Shown here piece by piece: positions 17,329 to 27,681 of a stretch of DNA of 64,000 nt (position 1 is its first letter; each line of letters starts with the position of its first letter). Both the position numbers and the translations under genes were made by a program. Below the pieces are notes generated by a model. That model saw only the letters and a program-made list of their open reading frames with translations. It had not been told where the DNA came from and did not search any database. The DNA comes from Methylomonas sp. 11b (GTDB lineage Bacteria; Pseudomonadota; Gammaproteobacteria; Methylococcales; Methylomonadaceae), in assembly GCF_000515215.1 (NCBI RefSeq), contig NZ_KI911557.1, positions 4,459,741 to 4,523,740 of the forward strand, read 5' to 3'.

Positions 17329-20300
17329 ATGGATAATGAAAACACTGTAAAAGTGCCGCCGCAGTACATTGTCGGGATCGGCGCTTCCGCCGGAGGCTTG
17401 GAGGCGATTGAGGCATTTTTCAAGAATATGCCTGCCAATAGCGGCTTGTCGTTTGTAGTGATTCAGCACTTGTCACCGCAGTATAAAAGTTTGATGGCTG
17501 AACTATTGTCCAAACATACTGCTATGCCGGTAAAGCGCATCGAGGACGGTATGAAAATCGAGCGCAACACCGTCTACTTGATTCCACCCCGGAAAAACGT
17601 CACGGTGTTTCACAATCAGCTGTTGTTGGCCGAGCAAGACCCCAGCAAAGGCATTAATCTGCCGATCGATATATTTTTGCGCTCCTTGAGCGAAGACGCC
17701 AGAGAACTGGCTGTAGGCATTATTTTGTCCGGCACCGGCAGTGATGGCACGCGTGGTATTCGCGCCATCAAGGAATTTGGCGGCATGGTCATGGTGCAGG
17801 ATGAAAACTCCGCCAAATTCGACGGTATGCCCAAGAATGCTTTTGCTACCGGTTTGGCGGATTTTAGTTTGCCGCCGGAGAAGATGCCCGATCAGTTGTT
17901 GGCTTTTGTTAAGCATCCCTATGCCACCTTGCAGGAAAAGCATATCGTTTCTTCCGACGATAGCGACATCACGCGGATTTTTTCGATTCTTAGGGAAAAG
18001 TGCAAAATCGATTTTACCTTTTATAAACCCAATACGGTGGTTAGACGCATTGAACGGCGCATATCTATCAATCATTTAAAAGATATATCAGAATATTTAA
18101 ACTTATTACAAACAAATCCTCACGAAGTTTTGGTTTTATTTCAGGAATTGTTGATAGGCGTTACCAGTTTTTTTCGCGACGAGCACGTATTTGATGATAT
18201 TCGCGAGCATTGGTTGAAAAAAGTCGTCAAATTATTACAAGAAGATGAGTTGCGAGTTTGGGTGACCGCATGTTCCACCGGCGAGGAAGCTTATTCCTTG
18301 GCGATGTTGTTGTCGGAATACCGGGAGTATTCCGGACATTATTTTCGCGTGAAGATTTTTGCGACGGATGTCGATCTTACGGCCATCGAGAAAGCCAGTA
18401 ATGGCAAATATCCGGAAAGTATTATCGCGGATATTCCACCTAAGCTTTTGTCAAAATATTTTATTCGCCGGGAAGATTATTTTCAGGTCAGCCAGAAAAT
18501 TCGGGAAATGGTGGTGTTTGCCCAGCATAACCTGATTAAAGATCCGCCGTTTACCAATATTCATATACTAAGCTGTCGAAATGTGTTGATTTATTTACAG
18601 CCGGTATTGCAAAAGAAAATATTGGAGTTATTCAACTTTTCTCTGGTAAAGGACGGCTTGTTGGTGTTGGGTACCAGTGAAACGATAGGCGATATGGGTG
18701 AGTATTTCGATGTGGCAAGTGCCAAATCAAAACTATATCGCTCTAAAGGCAAATATAAATCCTTGGGTTTTACTGCATCTCCCAGTGCTTTAATGACTTA
18801 CTCGCCGTATCCGACTTCTGTGCGCTCATCGAATGCGCTTAGTGGTCAGGAAGAAAGAGTATTGGATAGGTTCATCAGGGCAATATCCAATGATGTATTG
18901 CCGTTTACGATGATAATCAACGAGAATATGGAAATATCCCATATTTTCGGCGATTCCAAGGATTATTTGAGTTATCCCAGCGGCAAGCTGGTGAGTAATG
19001 TCAGTAAAATTGTCAAAAAAGATTTATCCATACCTATTTCCACAGGTATTCAAAAAGCCTTAAAAACGAATAACGAAATTGTGTTGTCCAATATTCGGGT
19101 CAGAGAGCAGGACAGTTTGCGGACGTTTAGACTGCAATTTAAACCTCTGCCGGGTAAGAAGGGCCAAGAAATCTTAGTGGCGGCGATGATCACGGAGACG
19201 GTCGATCCTTCCTGTTTCAGCGAGACGGAAACCTTGGTCTACGATGTCAATTTGGATGCCAAACAACGCATTATCGATTTGGAGCAAGAATTACAATTTA
19301 CCCGCGAAAACCTGCAAGCCACGGTGGAAGAATTGGAAACCTCCAACGAGGAGCTCCAGGCCACCAACGAAGAATTGTTGGCGAGTAACGAGGAGTTACA
19401 GAGCACCAACGAGGAGTTGCAATCGGTTAACGAAGAGCTTTACACCGTTAACGCCGAACACCAGGGCAAGATAGTCGAACTGACCTTATTGAATAACGAT
19501 TTGGATAATTTATTCAATAGTACGAATATCGCTACCTTGTTTTTAGACGAGAATCTGGATATCAGGCGTTTTACCCCGAAACTACAGTCGATATTCCATA
19601 TTTTGGAAACCGATCTCGGGCGACCGTTTTACCATCTAACCCATACCATTAAAAATCTCGATGTCATTGCAGTGGTTAAAAGTGTCAATGATAGGCACAA
19701 CTGTTTTGATCAAGAAATTCAGCTGGAAAATGGTACCTGGTATTTATTGCGGGTTATTCCCTATGTAGTTTCCGCTAAAGTCAATGCCGGTGTCATTCTG
19801 ACATTTGTGGACATCAATCAGCTGAAAAGTGCGCAACTGGAATTGCATAAGCGTGAGGAGCAAGAAACGCTGAGGCTGGCCAAGTTTGTACAGTTTTCCA
19901 ATGATGCGATCACCTTGCTCGATCCGGACGGTACCATTGTGACCTGGAATCACGCCGCCGAGAAACTCTATGGTTGGTCGGCGCATGATGCGCTGGGGAT
20001 GAATTTTTACAATTTAATTCCGGAAGAGGAAAAACATTTTGCCAAGCAAGGTCTGAACAACTTGAAAGTGGGTAACACCTTGCCGTCTTTTCAGGCCAGA
20101 CGGCTCACCAAATCCGGAAAGGTGGTGCACGTTTCGGCGTCGGCTTGCATGTTTCAAGCGGAGAACTCGGCCAGAGAGTTAATCGCTTTGACTGAGCGCG
20201 ACTACGTTCACCAACATCAAGTTGAAAAACAGGAATGTTTAAATTGTTTGCAAAAACTGGCAACGATAGTGATGGACACCGATGAGGCGATAATTCTATT

Positions 20301-20592
20301 TGAAGTGTCGGGTAAAATTACGGCTTGGAATAAGGGCGCCGAAACCTTATACGGCTGGGATAGCTTGGATGCAGCCAGTATGACGTTTACAGAGATCGTC
20401 TCGGAGGATGAACGGGCCATTACTCAACAGTTGATTCAGGAATTGATAGTCGGTGGCGGCGTGAAAAGTATCAAGACCAAACGCCTCACCAAGGATCAGA
20501 AAATCATCCCGGTGCGCATGCATGCCACCGTGCTGGGTAATCGTTCAGGAGAAGCGTTGTTAATAGTCAGCAGTGAAAAAGCGGTGCGCTGA
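17329..20592 (+). CDS. CheB-CheR-PAS fusion protein (methylesterase/methyltransferase sensor)
   Basis: 1087 residues. An N-terminal CheB methylesterase domain has the catalytic triad visible at Ser20 (GASAGG), His47 (QHLSP) and Asp139 (GTGSDGTRG). It is followed by CheR domains (about 215-475) with the S-adenosylmethionine-binding pattern [18 protein letters not shown] long coiled coil of repeated (S/T)NEEL units (about 660-700) links to at least three PAS domains (about 720-1085). No receiver and no histidine kinase domain is present at the C-terminus, unlike the common CheB-CheR-PAS-kinase hybrids. It probably modulates methylation-dependent signalling, but no chemoreceptor gene is nearby. 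Confidence 0.9.
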   Translation: MDNENTVKVPPQYIVGIGASAGGLEAIEAFFKNMPANSGLSFVVIQHLSPQYKSLMAELLSKHTAMPVKRIEDGMKIERNTVYLIPPRKNVTVFHNQLLLAEQDPSKGINLPIDIFLRSLSEDARELAVGIILSGTGSDGTRGIRAIKEFGGMVMVQDENSAKFDGMPKNAFATGLADFSLPPEKMPDQLLAFVKHPYATLQEKHIVSSDDSDITRIFSILREKCKIDFTFYKPNTVVRRIERRISINHLKDISEYLNLLQTNPHEVLVLFQELLIGVTSFFRDEHVFDDIREHWLKKVVKLLQEDELRVWVTACSTGEEAYSLAMLLSEYREYSGHYFRVKIFATDVDLTAIEKASNGKYPESIIADIPPKLLSKYFIRREDYFQVSQKIREMVVFAQHNLIKDPPFTNIHILSCRNVLIYLQPVLQKKILELFNFSLVKDGLLVLGTSETIGDMGEYFDVASAKSKLYRSKGKYKSLGFTASPSALMTYSPYPTSVRSSNALSGQEERVLDRFIRAISNDVLPFTMIINENMEISHIFGDSKDYLSYPSGKLVSNVSKIVKKDLSIPISTGIQKALKTNNEIVLSNIRVREQDSLRTFRLQFKPLPGKKGQEILVAAMITETVDPSCFSETETLVYDVNLDAKQRIIDLEQELQFTRENLQATVEELETSNEELQATNEELLASNEELQSTNEELQSVNEELYTVNAEHQGKIVELTLLNNDLDNLFNSTNIATLFLDENLDIRRFTPKLQSIFHILETDLGRPFYHLTHTIKNLDVIAVVKSVNDRHNCFDQEIQLENGTWYLLRVIPYVVSAKVNAGVILTFVDINQLKSAQLELHKREEQETLRLAKFVQFSNDAITLLDPDGTIVTWNHAAEKLYGWSAHDALGMNFYNLIPEEEKHFAKQGLNNLKVGNTLPSFQARRLTKSGKVVHVSASACMFQAENSARELIALTERDYVHQHQVEKQECLNCLQKLATIVMDTDEAIILFEVSGKITAWNKGAETLYGWDSLDAASMTFTEIVSEDERAITQQLIQELIVGGGVKSIKTKRLTKDQKIIPVRMHATVLGNRSGEALLIVSSEKAVR

Positions 20593-20613
20593 GCGGCTAA
20601 TATCAAGTTGCTA

Positions 20614-21219
20614 TTAAGGCAAGATTTCGGCTAACGATTGCTCCACAGTCAGCAATTCCGCCGGCGTATTGATGTTGACGAAGATGTGCGGCGTGTCGCT
20701 GAAATCCACCTCGACCATTGAATGCCGATGAAACCAAGTCTGCAACTTGCGCTCACCGCTACGCAGGTAATTCTGTAAATCAGTTTGCAAGCTGGTTTTC
20801 AGCACTGCGAAAACCGGGTGTAAGCGTTCGCCGTCAAACGCCACGGCGATGTCCGCATCCTGGCTAATTAATGCGTCGAGCAAGCGTTGCAAATGCATGC
20901 TTGCTACCAGCGGCGAATCGCACGGCGCTACCAGTAATATCCCATGTTGTGTGGCCTGCATCGCCGCCAAGATACCGGCTAGCGGGCCGTCGAAGCTTGG
21001 TTCGGCATCGCTGATAACCGGGTAAGCGAATTGCCGGTACTGGTCTTGATGGCGATTGGCGCTGATTAATAATTCATCCACCAACGGGGCCATGGCAGCA
21101 AGCGCATAGCTAACCAAGGGCCGGTTATTGCACAACATCAAGCCCTTATCTTGCTCCTGCATGCGTCTGGCCATGCCGCCCGCCAGCACCACGCCGCTAA
21201 CTTTGTTTTGCCCGCTCAT
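20614..21219 (-). CDS. mobA: Molybdenum cofactor guanylyltransferase MobA
   Basis: 201 residues, normal MobA length. The nucleotide-binding motif VSGVVLAGGMARRMQEQDKG is near the N-terminus, with the Lys of the DKG segment contacting GTP in this family. Further conserved segments are DGPLAGI and VAPCDSPLV. The enzyme links GMP to molybdopterin to give the bis-MGD cofactor of DMSO-reductase-family enzymes. It converges on the CheB-CheR gene (21 bases between stops) and is divergent from the lipoprotein gene starting at 21237. Confidence 0.93.
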   Translation of the reverse strand: MSGQNKVSGVVLAGGMARRMQEQDKGLMLCNNRPLVSYALAAMAPLVDELLISANRHQDQYRQFAYPVISDAEPSFDGPLAGILAAMQATQHGILLVAPCDSPLVASMHLQRLLDALISQDADIAVAFDGERLHPVFAVLKTSLQTDLQNYLRSGERKLQTWFHRHSMVEVDFSDTPHIFVNINTPAELLTVEQSLAEILP

Positions 21220-21236
21220 GATGGTAAGCTTTCTCG

Positions 21237-21695
21237 ATGTTAAAAAGACTCGTCATTTTCGCAAGCCTGCCGTTGATTGCAAGTTGTGCCGCGCAGCCTC
21301 TGCATACCGAAGAAGTCACGTATTACCAGGTGGAAACCAGCAAACCGTACGACGAAGTATTGGCGGAACTGGAAGTGGCGATTGCCGAACACAACTTTCG
21401 CATCACCGGCCACAGTCGGGTGGGGAAGGTGATCCGTGATAGAGGGGCCACGAATTTTCCGGAATACGATACCGTACAGTTTTGCAATCTGACGTTGGCA
21501 AAGGTCGTGCTGGAAATCACCCCGCACGCGATAGGCTATATGCCCTGCAATGTGGTGACCTACCAATTCGAAGGTAAAACCATCGTCAGGACGCATCTGT
21601 TGCCGGAAGATACCGGCAACCCGGCCTTGAATAAATTCGCCAAGGAAATGAACCCGCAATTGCGACAGATTGTCGACTTCGCCGCCGAACAATAA
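21237..21695 (+). CDS. DUF302-type lipoprotein
   Basis: 152 residues with a lipoprotein signal peptide (lipobox around IASCAAQ, Cys17). The mature part resembles the DUF302 fold: VETSKPYDEVLAELEVAIAEHNFRI.. and a FCNLTLAKVVLEI strand, which is the usual position of the conserved pattern. The function of DUF302 proteins is unknown; some act in the envelope. The gene is divergent from mobA, with only 17 bases between the starts, and followed by another small lipoprotein. Confidence 0.8.
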   Translation: MLKRLVIFASLPLIASCAAQPLHTEEVTYYQVETSKPYDEVLAELEVAIAEHNFRITGHSRVGKVIRDRGATNFPEYDTVQFCNLTLAKVVLEITPHAIGYMPCNVVTYQFEGKTIVRTHLLPEDTGNPALNKFAKEMNPQLRQIVDFAAEQ

Positions 21696-21725
21696 ATATC
21701 CCTACAACGATAAAAACCGAGCATC

Positions 21726-22121
21726 ATGAAAAAATCATTCTTCGCTACTCTCGCTGTTGTAACGCTGCTAAGCGGCTGCGCCACGACTCAGGAAAACTCA
21801 AAGCCGGAGGCCGCCGCTGCCGAACCTGCGGCATTGGTCAATGACTATCCCACCCGCGACCGCGTCGAATATGTGTTGGAATGCGTCGCCAAGCACGGCG
21901 GCCTGACTTATATCAGCCAATATGCCTGCGGTTGCAAAATCGATAAAATCGCTGAAAAACTCAGTTTTGAAGAATACGAGTCAGCCAAAACCTTTACCCA
22001 GATGCAAAAAACCCCAGGCGAAGCCGGTGCGGCGTTTCGCGATCCTAAACAATCCAAGGATTTGCGCACCAAGTTGAAAGATGCTGACGCCGAAGCGGAA
22101 AAAGCCTGTTTCGTTAAATAA
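21726..22121 (+). CDS. Small lipoprotein, unknown function
   Basis: 131 residues. The signal peptide ends in LLSGCATTQ, a clear lipobox (Cys19). An Ala/Glu-rich linker precedes a helical domain with four cysteines (VLECVAKHG, ISQYACGCKID, EKACFVK) that could form two disulfides in the periplasm. I do not recognise the family. It follows the DUF302 lipoprotein by 30 bases and is probably in the same transcript. Confidence 0.75.
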   Translation: MKKSFFATLAVVTLLSGCATTQENSKPEAAAAEPAALVNDYPTRDRVEYVLECVAKHGGLTYISQYACGCKIDKIAEKLSFEEYESAKTFTQMQKTPGEAGAAFRDPKQSKDLRTKLKDADAEAEKACFVK

Positions 22122-22130
22122 TTCCTGTTG

Positions 22131-22164
22131 ACCATGATGGCCCCGACTGGGTTGTCATCATGGT
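22131..22164 (+). terminator. Hairpin after lipoprotein genes
   Basis: Stem ACCATGATG / CATCATGGT (22131-22139 with 22156-22164), nine perfect pairs, a 16-base loop and a short T-containing tail. It is a possible weak terminator; the absence of a strong T tract lowers confidence. Confidence 0.5.
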
Positions 22165-22230
22165 TCATGTCTTTTCCGTCAAACCATCGCTATACGAGCA
22201 GTTTGGCGTTTGCCGTCGGACTCAATTAAT

Positions 22231-22758
22231 ATGCCCAACGCCGAGTTTTTTCTCTCCTACCCCAAATTCAAGCTGGCGATTTTGGCCTTGTTGACGTTCA
22301 ACATCGGCATATACGCAGCGGTCGATACGCTGACCACTGCGGTTGATGCGCTGGTTTGGGTGATCTTATTGGTGATGTTCGAACTGGAAACCGTCAAGGC
22401 CGCGCCGTTTAATGAGACGACCTTGCACGCGGTGAGGAACGTGTTGATTGTGGTGATTGCCTTGGTATTCGGCAGCTACGTCCGCGATAACGAATGGTTG
22501 GATGTGCTCAACTCTCTGCTCTGGTTTGGGTTGATTGTGCTGCTCGAGTTGGAAGTGCGCTGGCCGACTTTGGTTGCTCGACACCGGCAGCTGTTTTGGT
22601 CGATCACTCTCGCTGTATTTGTGGGTTTAGTCGGTATGGTTGTGGCTTGGCTGATGCAGTCAGAGTGGCTGGATGCTTACGATGCGCTGCTGTGGATCGC
22701 CGCATTCGGCGTGATTGAAGTCGATATTTTTCATTTTCTGAAGTTGACGCGCGATTAA
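22231..22758 (+). CDS. Integral membrane protein, unknown function
   Basis: 175 residues from the ATG at 22231; a TTG 21 bases upstream is a weaker choice. About six short membrane helices are present. The repeated pattern in which an acidic residue ends a helix (MFELETVKA, VLLELEVRWP, VIEVDIFHF) suggests an internal three-fold repeat of helix pairs. I do not know a named family. It is 31 bases upstream of the LTA-synthase-like gene and may be co-transcribed. Confidence 0.7.
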   Translation: MPNAEFFLSYPKFKLAILALLTFNIGIYAAVDTLTTAVDALVWVILLVMFELETVKAAPFNETTLHAVRNVLIVVIALVFGSYVRDNEWLDVLNSLLWFGLIVLLELEVRWPTLVARHRQLFWSITLAVFVGLVGMVVAWLMQSEWLDAYDALLWIAAFGVIEVDIFHFLKLTRD

Positions 22759-22789
22759 TCCCAACGCCATTTTCAGCGGTTTCCCAAGC

Positions 22790-24547
22790 ATGAGACAGAT
22801 TGTTTGGTTGCTTATTTTGGTGGCGCCGTTGCTGCTGAAAGGCTGGTATGTCGATAATTTCATTTATCGCTATACCGGTACCCGTTTGTTGGGGTTTACC
22901 CAGGTTTTATTTAACGATGCCGTGATTTATGGCGGTATTTTAATATTACTGTATTTATCGCTGCTGCCGACTATGATGCGTTGGTTGGCGGCATTATTGC
23001 GCCTGGCGGCTATACTGTTGTTCGCAGTTTATATTATCGATTACGCCATTATCGTTAATTTCAATACCCATTTGGCTTTGGGTGACGCCATAAAATATAC
23101 GGATTATTCGTATAAATATATTCAGCAAATTTACGGTTTAAGCGATTTTGGTATGCTTGCGCTTAGCGTATTAATGTTGGCTGTACCTTTATATTTTTCG
23201 TGGGTAAGGTTTAAATCCGTAAATCCTTATGTCAAAAAGTGGCCCATCTTCTTAATTCTTAGTTTGCCGTTGGCCGCCGCGTTTGCCGATAATGAAAAAT
23301 ATGCCCATGCCTGGATTTATAAAAATGTCATTGATTATAATTTAACCATATTGTCTGAGGCTGCGCCGTATAGCGCCGCTTATGTCGATACTTTTAGTTT
23401 TCAAGAGCATATAAACTGCCAAACTCAGCCGGCTCAACCTAAGAATATTATTATGTTGATGGTAGAGTCGCTTTCCGCTTATCAAAGCCGGTATTTCTCC
23501 GGCATCCACGATTGGACGCCCAATCTGGACGAGATTGCTAGCCAACATCAAGCGTTCAAGAATTTTTACGCCAATGGTTTTATAACCGAAGACGGCGAAG
23601 TCGCCCTGCTGACTGGCTTGCAGCCGCTCTATCCGCCCTCCAGTTATACCGACGACGGCGGTACGTCATTTTATAGTTTTTATAATATAAAAGACTCCCT
23701 ACCCAATATCCTTAAAAAGCACGGTTATAAAGCCGAGTTTTTAACCACTGCCGATTTGGAATTCGGTAACACCGGCGTTTGGGCAAAAAGTGTGGGTTTT
23801 GATTATGTCGAAGGCCACGACCAGCCGGAATACGATAAATGGGAACGGTTTCATTTTGAGGCCGCGCCGGATGAGGCCTTATATTTAAGAGCTTTGGATA
23901 GGATCGAGAAAAATAAAAAAAATAATTTTTTGCTGTTTATCAAAACGGTTAGCAGCCATCATCCCTATATTAATCCGGAGACTAAGGAAAAATCCGAATC
24001 GGCGGCCATTACTTATACCGACAAGCAAATAGGCCGGTTTTATCGAGAACTCCAAAATAGTGGCTTTTTCAAGAATGGCATCTTGATTATTGTCGGCGAC
24101 CATCATTCGATGACGCCCTTAAAAAAAGCCGAGGTTGAGTTATATGGCCAGTATAAAGCTTCGGCAAAAGTGCCTTTAGTGATTGCCGATGGTTATCAGC
24201 CGGCAAGCGTGGAAAACAATCAATATCAACAAATTGATGTCTTTAATAGTTTGCAGGGTCTGATCGCCGGCAAGCAGTGTTATTCGGATTGGAATGGAGT
24301 ATTGTTCGGCGCAGCGAAAGCCTCACCCAAATACATCATTCATCGTCGCGGCGACAATCGGGATATGGTTAGCGTGTTTGGCGAAAACGATGAATTTCTG
24401 GTGAAACTGGATGGCGATAATACCCGGGTAATCAGCAAACTACCGGCGGAGCAGACTGTCAGACAGCTGTTGGTCGATAAGATTAACGCGTTGCGGATAG
24501 CGCGGGCGAAGTGGGCATTGACACAATCCGCCGAAAAGTCAGATTGA
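22790..24547 (+). CDS. LTA-synthase-like sulfatase/phosphoglycerol transferase
   Basis: 585 residues. Five N-terminal membrane helices (about 1-190) precede a periplasmic alkaline-phosphatase/sulfatase-fold domain. The first metal-binding strand is NIIMLMVESLSAY, the likely nucleophile Thr is in NGFITEDGEVALLTG, and the later metal site is VGDHHSMTP. Gram-negative members of this family (OpgB-, EptA- or LtaS-like) move phosphoglycerol or similar groups onto periplasmic glycans or lipids; which substrate applies here is not evident. Its 3' end overlaps the convergent AlkB-like gene by 65 bases. Confidence 0.85.
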   Translation: MRQIVWLLILVAPLLLKGWYVDNFIYRYTGTRLLGFTQVLFNDAVIYGGILILLYLSLLPTMMRWLAALLRLAAILLFAVYIIDYAIIVNFNTHLALGDAIKYTDYSYKYIQQIYGLSDFGMLALSVLMLAVPLYFSWVRFKSVNPYVKKWPIFLILSLPLAAAFADNEKYAHAWIYKNVIDYNLTILSEAAPYSAAYVDTFSFQEHINCQTQPAQPKNIIMLMVESLSAYQSRYFSGIHDWTPNLDEIASQHQAFKNFYANGFITEDGEVALLTGLQPLYPPSSYTDDGGTSFYSFYNIKDSLPNILKKHGYKAEFLTTADLEFGNTGVWAKSVGFDYVEGHDQPEYDKWERFHFEAAPDEALYLRALDRIEKNKKNNFLLFIKTVSSHHPYINPETKEKSESAAITYTDKQIGRFYRELQNSGFFKNGILIIVGDHHSMTPLKKAEVELYGQYKASAKVPLVIADGYQPASVENNQYQQIDVFNSLQGLIAGKQCYSDWNGVLFGAAKASPKYIIHRRGDNRDMVSVFGENDEFLVKLDGDNTRVISKLPAEQTVRQLLVDKINALRIARAKWALTQSAEKSD

Positions 24548-25118
24548 TACGGGCTTGCTTGGCTTGGCGAGTTTTTGGCAATTCGTGGCGCCAGTGGTGT
24601 TGCAACTCACCGGCCATGATCAGCAAGTCGCCGTGACTTAGTTCTATATCCAACGTCGTACGGCTGCGGGCATGACGGAAACGCAGCAGTCGTGTCTCGC
24701 CGAAACTCAGCGAAGCAATCAGCGGATTCGGTCCCAGTTCTTTTTCATTGTCGGCATGACACCCCATCGAATCGCGGCCATCGCGATATAAATTGGCCAA
24801 AACGCTGTTGAATGGTTGTAGGCAAACAGCTTCGACGTCGATGCGTAAGGTTTGTAGCTCGTTGGTCCAGGGCAAGGGTTGGTGATCGACCCCGGAATAA
24901 CGGTATTCTGCGTCTGCGTCGCCATACCAGGCCATCAAGCGCGGTACCTCCACCCAGCGGCCGAAGATATGGATTTGCTCGGTTTGCCAGGCCAGGTTTT
25001 GCCGCAGGCTGTTGAAGTAATTGTCTGCGATGGTTTGTGGGTAGAAAGCTTGCAGCAGGTACAGCTCGCCATCGCAGGGAGCCAGATTCTGGTACTTGAC
25101 GATTAAGGTCGATGTCAT
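24483..25118 (-). CDS. AlkB-like 2-oxoglutarate/Fe(II) oxygenase
   Basis: 211 residues. The Fe(II) facial triad is visible as HxD in MGCHADNEKELG and a distal His in HHWRHELPKT, with the 2-oxoglutarate-binding Arg in RINLTFR. LMAWYGDADAEYRYSG and PFNSVLANLYRDGRDSMG are typical of the ALKBH2/3-like bacterial branch. Such enzymes repair alkylated bases by oxidative demethylation. The last 22 codons overlap the 3' end of the sulfatase gene on the other strand, so both proteins share that DNA. Confidence 0.9.
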   Translation of the reverse strand: MTSTLIVKYQNLAPCDGELYLLQAFYPQTIADNYFNSLRQNLAWQTEQIHIFGRWVEVPRLMAWYGDADAEYRYSGVDHQPLPWTNELQTLRIDVEAVCLQPFNSVLANLYRDGRDSMGCHADNEKELGPNPLIASLSFGETRLLRFRHARSRTTLDIELSHGDLLIMAGELQHHWRHELPKTRQAKQARINLTFRRIVSMPTSPALSATR

Positions 25119-25188
25119 CGCAGCAGGAGTTTGGACAGCTTCGGCGACTTTAGCCGCCGAACCAGTCCATCAGACAAATGAGTCGGTT

Positions 25189-26850
25189 TTAATGTACCAA
25201 CAAAATAATCAACTGCGCGGCAATGATCCGGAGAATCATGACCAAGGGGTATACGGTAGCATACGCCATAGACACCGCCGCCGCCGGGCTGAGATTGTTG
25301 GCAAATGCCAAAGCCGGCGGATCGGTCATGCTGCCGGCCAGCAAGCCGCAAAGCGTCAGGAAGTTGAGTTTATAGACTATCCGGCCCACGGCGGCGATGA
25401 TAAGGAGCGGAAGTAAGGTGATCAAAGCCGCGCAGGCCATCCAGTAAAAACCGTCGCCTTTGACCAGTGTTTCGACGAATTGATCGCCGGAGTGCAAACC
25501 GACGCATGCCAGGAACAGCACGATGCCGATGTCTTTTAAAATGATGTTGGAGCTTTTCGGCAAGTGCCAAGTCATCGTCCCCCAATTGCCCACTCTGCTC
25601 AGCATAATGGCTACCAGTAGCGGCCCGCCGGCCATGCCCAGTTTGACCGCCGAGGGAATGCCCGGCAAATACATTGGCACACTGCCTAATAACACCCCCA
25701 GCGAAATGCCGATAAAGATAGGCATGATTTGCGGGTGAGCCAGTTCTTCCAGCGAGTTACCCAGGGCTTTTTCGATACTGTTCAGCGCTTCCTGGCTGCC
25801 GACGACATTCAATTCATCGCCAAAATGCACATGCACGTTGCTGGTGGGAGAAAACTCGACGTCGGGACGATGAATCCGGGAAATGGTGACGCCGTAAAGC
25901 ATGCACAGATTGCCAACGGTTTGATTGATCGCTGATTTATTGGTGACTACCAGCCGTCTGCTTTGCAAATTGGTGGCAATTTGTTTCAGATCGATATCCG
26001 ATTCCGGACCGATCAGAATTTTCAGTTGTTCCAAGGGTTCGCGTTCGCCGACCAGCCGGATGGTGTCGCCAATTGCCAAGTGGCTTTCCTGACCGGCCAC
26101 ATCCACCGCGCCATTGTGCAGAATCCGGGTCATCACCACGTTCATGCCTTCGAAAAACGGAATTTGGCTTAGCGTCAAACCGTTTAGATTGGGGTTTTCC
26201 ACCCGTAAATCTTTCCAGATTGGGATGTGCGCATCTTGCTGCTGTCTGTCGGCAAAACTTTTGGCTTCCTCTGCAATATCTACCTTAAATAGGCGTTTGT
26301 TTAACAGCATGGCCAGAATGATGCCGGCGATACCGAATGGGTAGGCCACCGCATACCCCAGACCCGGCATTTTCAAGGTTTCGCTATCGATGCCGGCAAT
26401 CCCGCTCAATACTTGCTGGGCGGCGGCCAGCGACGGGGTGTTGGTTGTGGCGCCGGAAAACAGGCCCACCGCTACGGGCATGGGAATATCACCTAAAATG
26501 CTGATCAATACCGTAATCAAGGCGCCCAGTATCACGATCGCGGCGGCCATGCCGTTCAGGCGCAAGCCGTAACGAAAAAACGAACTGACGAAACTGGGGC
26601 CGACCTGCAATCCGATTGCATAGACGAACAGCACCAAGCCGAATTCGCGCAAAAAATGCATGACTTCCGGATTGATAGTGAACTGGAAATGTCCGAACAG
26701 TAGTCCGGAAAACAATACGCCGGCAATACCCAGTTGGATGCCGGCCAGCGATACTCTGCCCAAAACCAGGCCGCTAGCCACTACCAAACTGATAATTAGT
26801 AGTGTGTGCGGTACGGAATCTTGATTAAAAAGTGATAGCAACCACGACAT
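25189..26850 (-). CDS. AspT/YidE/YbjL-family transporter (aspartate:alanine exchanger family)
   Basis: 553 residues. Two blocks of membrane helices (about 1-180 and 375-553) flank a cytoplasmic part with two TrkA-C (RCK_C) domains (about 205-370). The GLFSGATTNTPSLAAAQQVL and LLAGSMTDPPALAFAN motifs are the paired signature of the AspT/YidE family. Members exchange dicarboxylic amino acids or have unknown substrates in proteobacteria. The gene lies 70 bases downstream of the AlkB-like gene start on the same strand. The substrate cannot be deduced. Confidence 0.88.
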   Translation of the reverse strand: MSWLLSLFNQDSVPHTLLIISLVVASGLVLGRVSLAGIQLGIAGVLFSGLLFGHFQFTINPEVMHFLREFGLVLFVYAIGLQVGPSFVSSFFRYGLRLNGMAAAIVILGALITVLISILGDIPMPVAVGLFSGATTNTPSLAAAQQVLSGIAGIDSETLKMPGLGYAVAYPFGIAGIILAMLLNKRLFKVDIAEEAKSFADRQQQDAHIPIWKDLRVENPNLNGLTLSQIPFFEGMNVVMTRILHNGAVDVAGQESHLAIGDTIRLVGEREPLEQLKILIGPESDIDLKQIATNLQSRRLVVTNKSAINQTVGNLCMLYGVTISRIHRPDVEFSPTSNVHVHFGDELNVVGSQEALNSIEKALGNSLEELAHPQIMPIFIGISLGVLLGSVPMYLPGIPSAVKLGMAGGPLLVAIMLSRVGNWGTMTWHLPKSSNIILKDIGIVLFLACVGLHSGDQFVETLVKGDGFYWMACAALITLLPLLIIAAVGRIVYKLNFLTLCGLLAGSMTDPPALAFANNLSPAAAVSMAYATVYPLVMILRIIAAQLIILLVH

Positions 26851-26985
26851 GGCCTATTCCTTTGGTTCGAGTGGGTTGAGGAAATTTTAGGTTTGCTTAG
26901 TCAATGTTGCCTGACTATGATGCAGAAGCCTGATAGCGCATTATGTCGCCAGGATTGTACAACAAGCCAACCAAGGGTGATCTCG

Positions 26986-27552
26986 ATGAATAATAAATAT
27001 CATAAAATCAAGTATATCGTCATGCTGGGGCTGTTTGCCGCCGGCGTCAACGCGGCGGATATTGAAGCGGGCAAGGCGAAAGCCGCTGCGTGCCAAGGTT
27101 GCCACGGTGCGGCCGGCGTCAGCAGCAGTCCGTTATGGCCCAGTCTGGCGGGGCAGAGCGCGGTGTATATCGAGAGCCAGCTGAATAAATTCCGCAACGG
27201 CCAGCGCGAAAACCCGGTAATGAAGCCGTTGGCGTCAGGTTTGAGCGATACCGACATTCAAAATATTTCTGCATATTACGCCAGCTTGCACGGCAAATCG
27301 GCCGGTAGCAGCGACGCCAACTTGGTCAAATTGGGCAAAGACAAAGCTGCAATGTGTCTGGGTTGCCACGGCAATAATGCGCAAGGTATGGGTATGGTGC
27401 CGAAATTGGCCGGACAGCACCCGCAATATTTGGCCAAACAGCTGACCGATTTTAAAAAAGGCGCGCGCAAGGCGCCGCAAATGAATGCCCTGGCGCAGTC
27501 ACTCAGTGATGATGATATCAAGGCTGTGGCGGCTTATTTGGGGTCTTTGTAG
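26986..27552 (+). CDS. Cytochrome c4-like di-haem protein
   Basis: 188 residues from the ATG at 26986 with AGGGTGA ahead of it; the open frame to 26893 is not supported. A signal peptide (..YIVMLGLFAAGVNAAD) leads to two similar c-type domains with haem sites CQGCH (36-40) and CLGCH (124-128), each followed by an invariant-looking Met-containing loop (NPVMKPLA, APQMNALA). It is a periplasmic electron carrier. It differs from the c4-like gene in the oxidase operon and stands alone here. Confidence 0.92.
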   Translation: MNNKYHKIKYIVMLGLFAAGVNAADIEAGKAKAAACQGCHGAAGVSSSPLWPSLAGQSAVYIESQLNKFRNGQRENPVMKPLASGLSDTDIQNISAYYASLHGKSAGSSDANLVKLGKDKAAMCLGCHGNNAQGMGMVPKLAGQHPQYLAKQLTDFKKGARKAPQMNALAQSLSDDDIKAVAAYLGSL

Positions 27553-27566
27553 ATTATTGTCATGTT

Positions 27567-27597
27567 CCGCATCGTTTAGAGTACCGGAGCGATGCGG
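27567..27597 (+). terminator. Possible terminator after cytochrome c4 gene
   Basis: Stem CCGCATCG / CGATGCGG (27567-27574 with 27590-27597) with a 15-base loop, followed by a T-rich TTGCTTTGTTG. The large loop makes it a moderate candidate. Confidence 0.5.
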
Positions 27598-27681
27598 TTG
27601 CTTTGTTGAATGTTTCGGCTAATCTAGTGCGCAGATTTGTCCGAATCCCACAATCCAAGCGCGTAGCAAATTAATAGTGCG

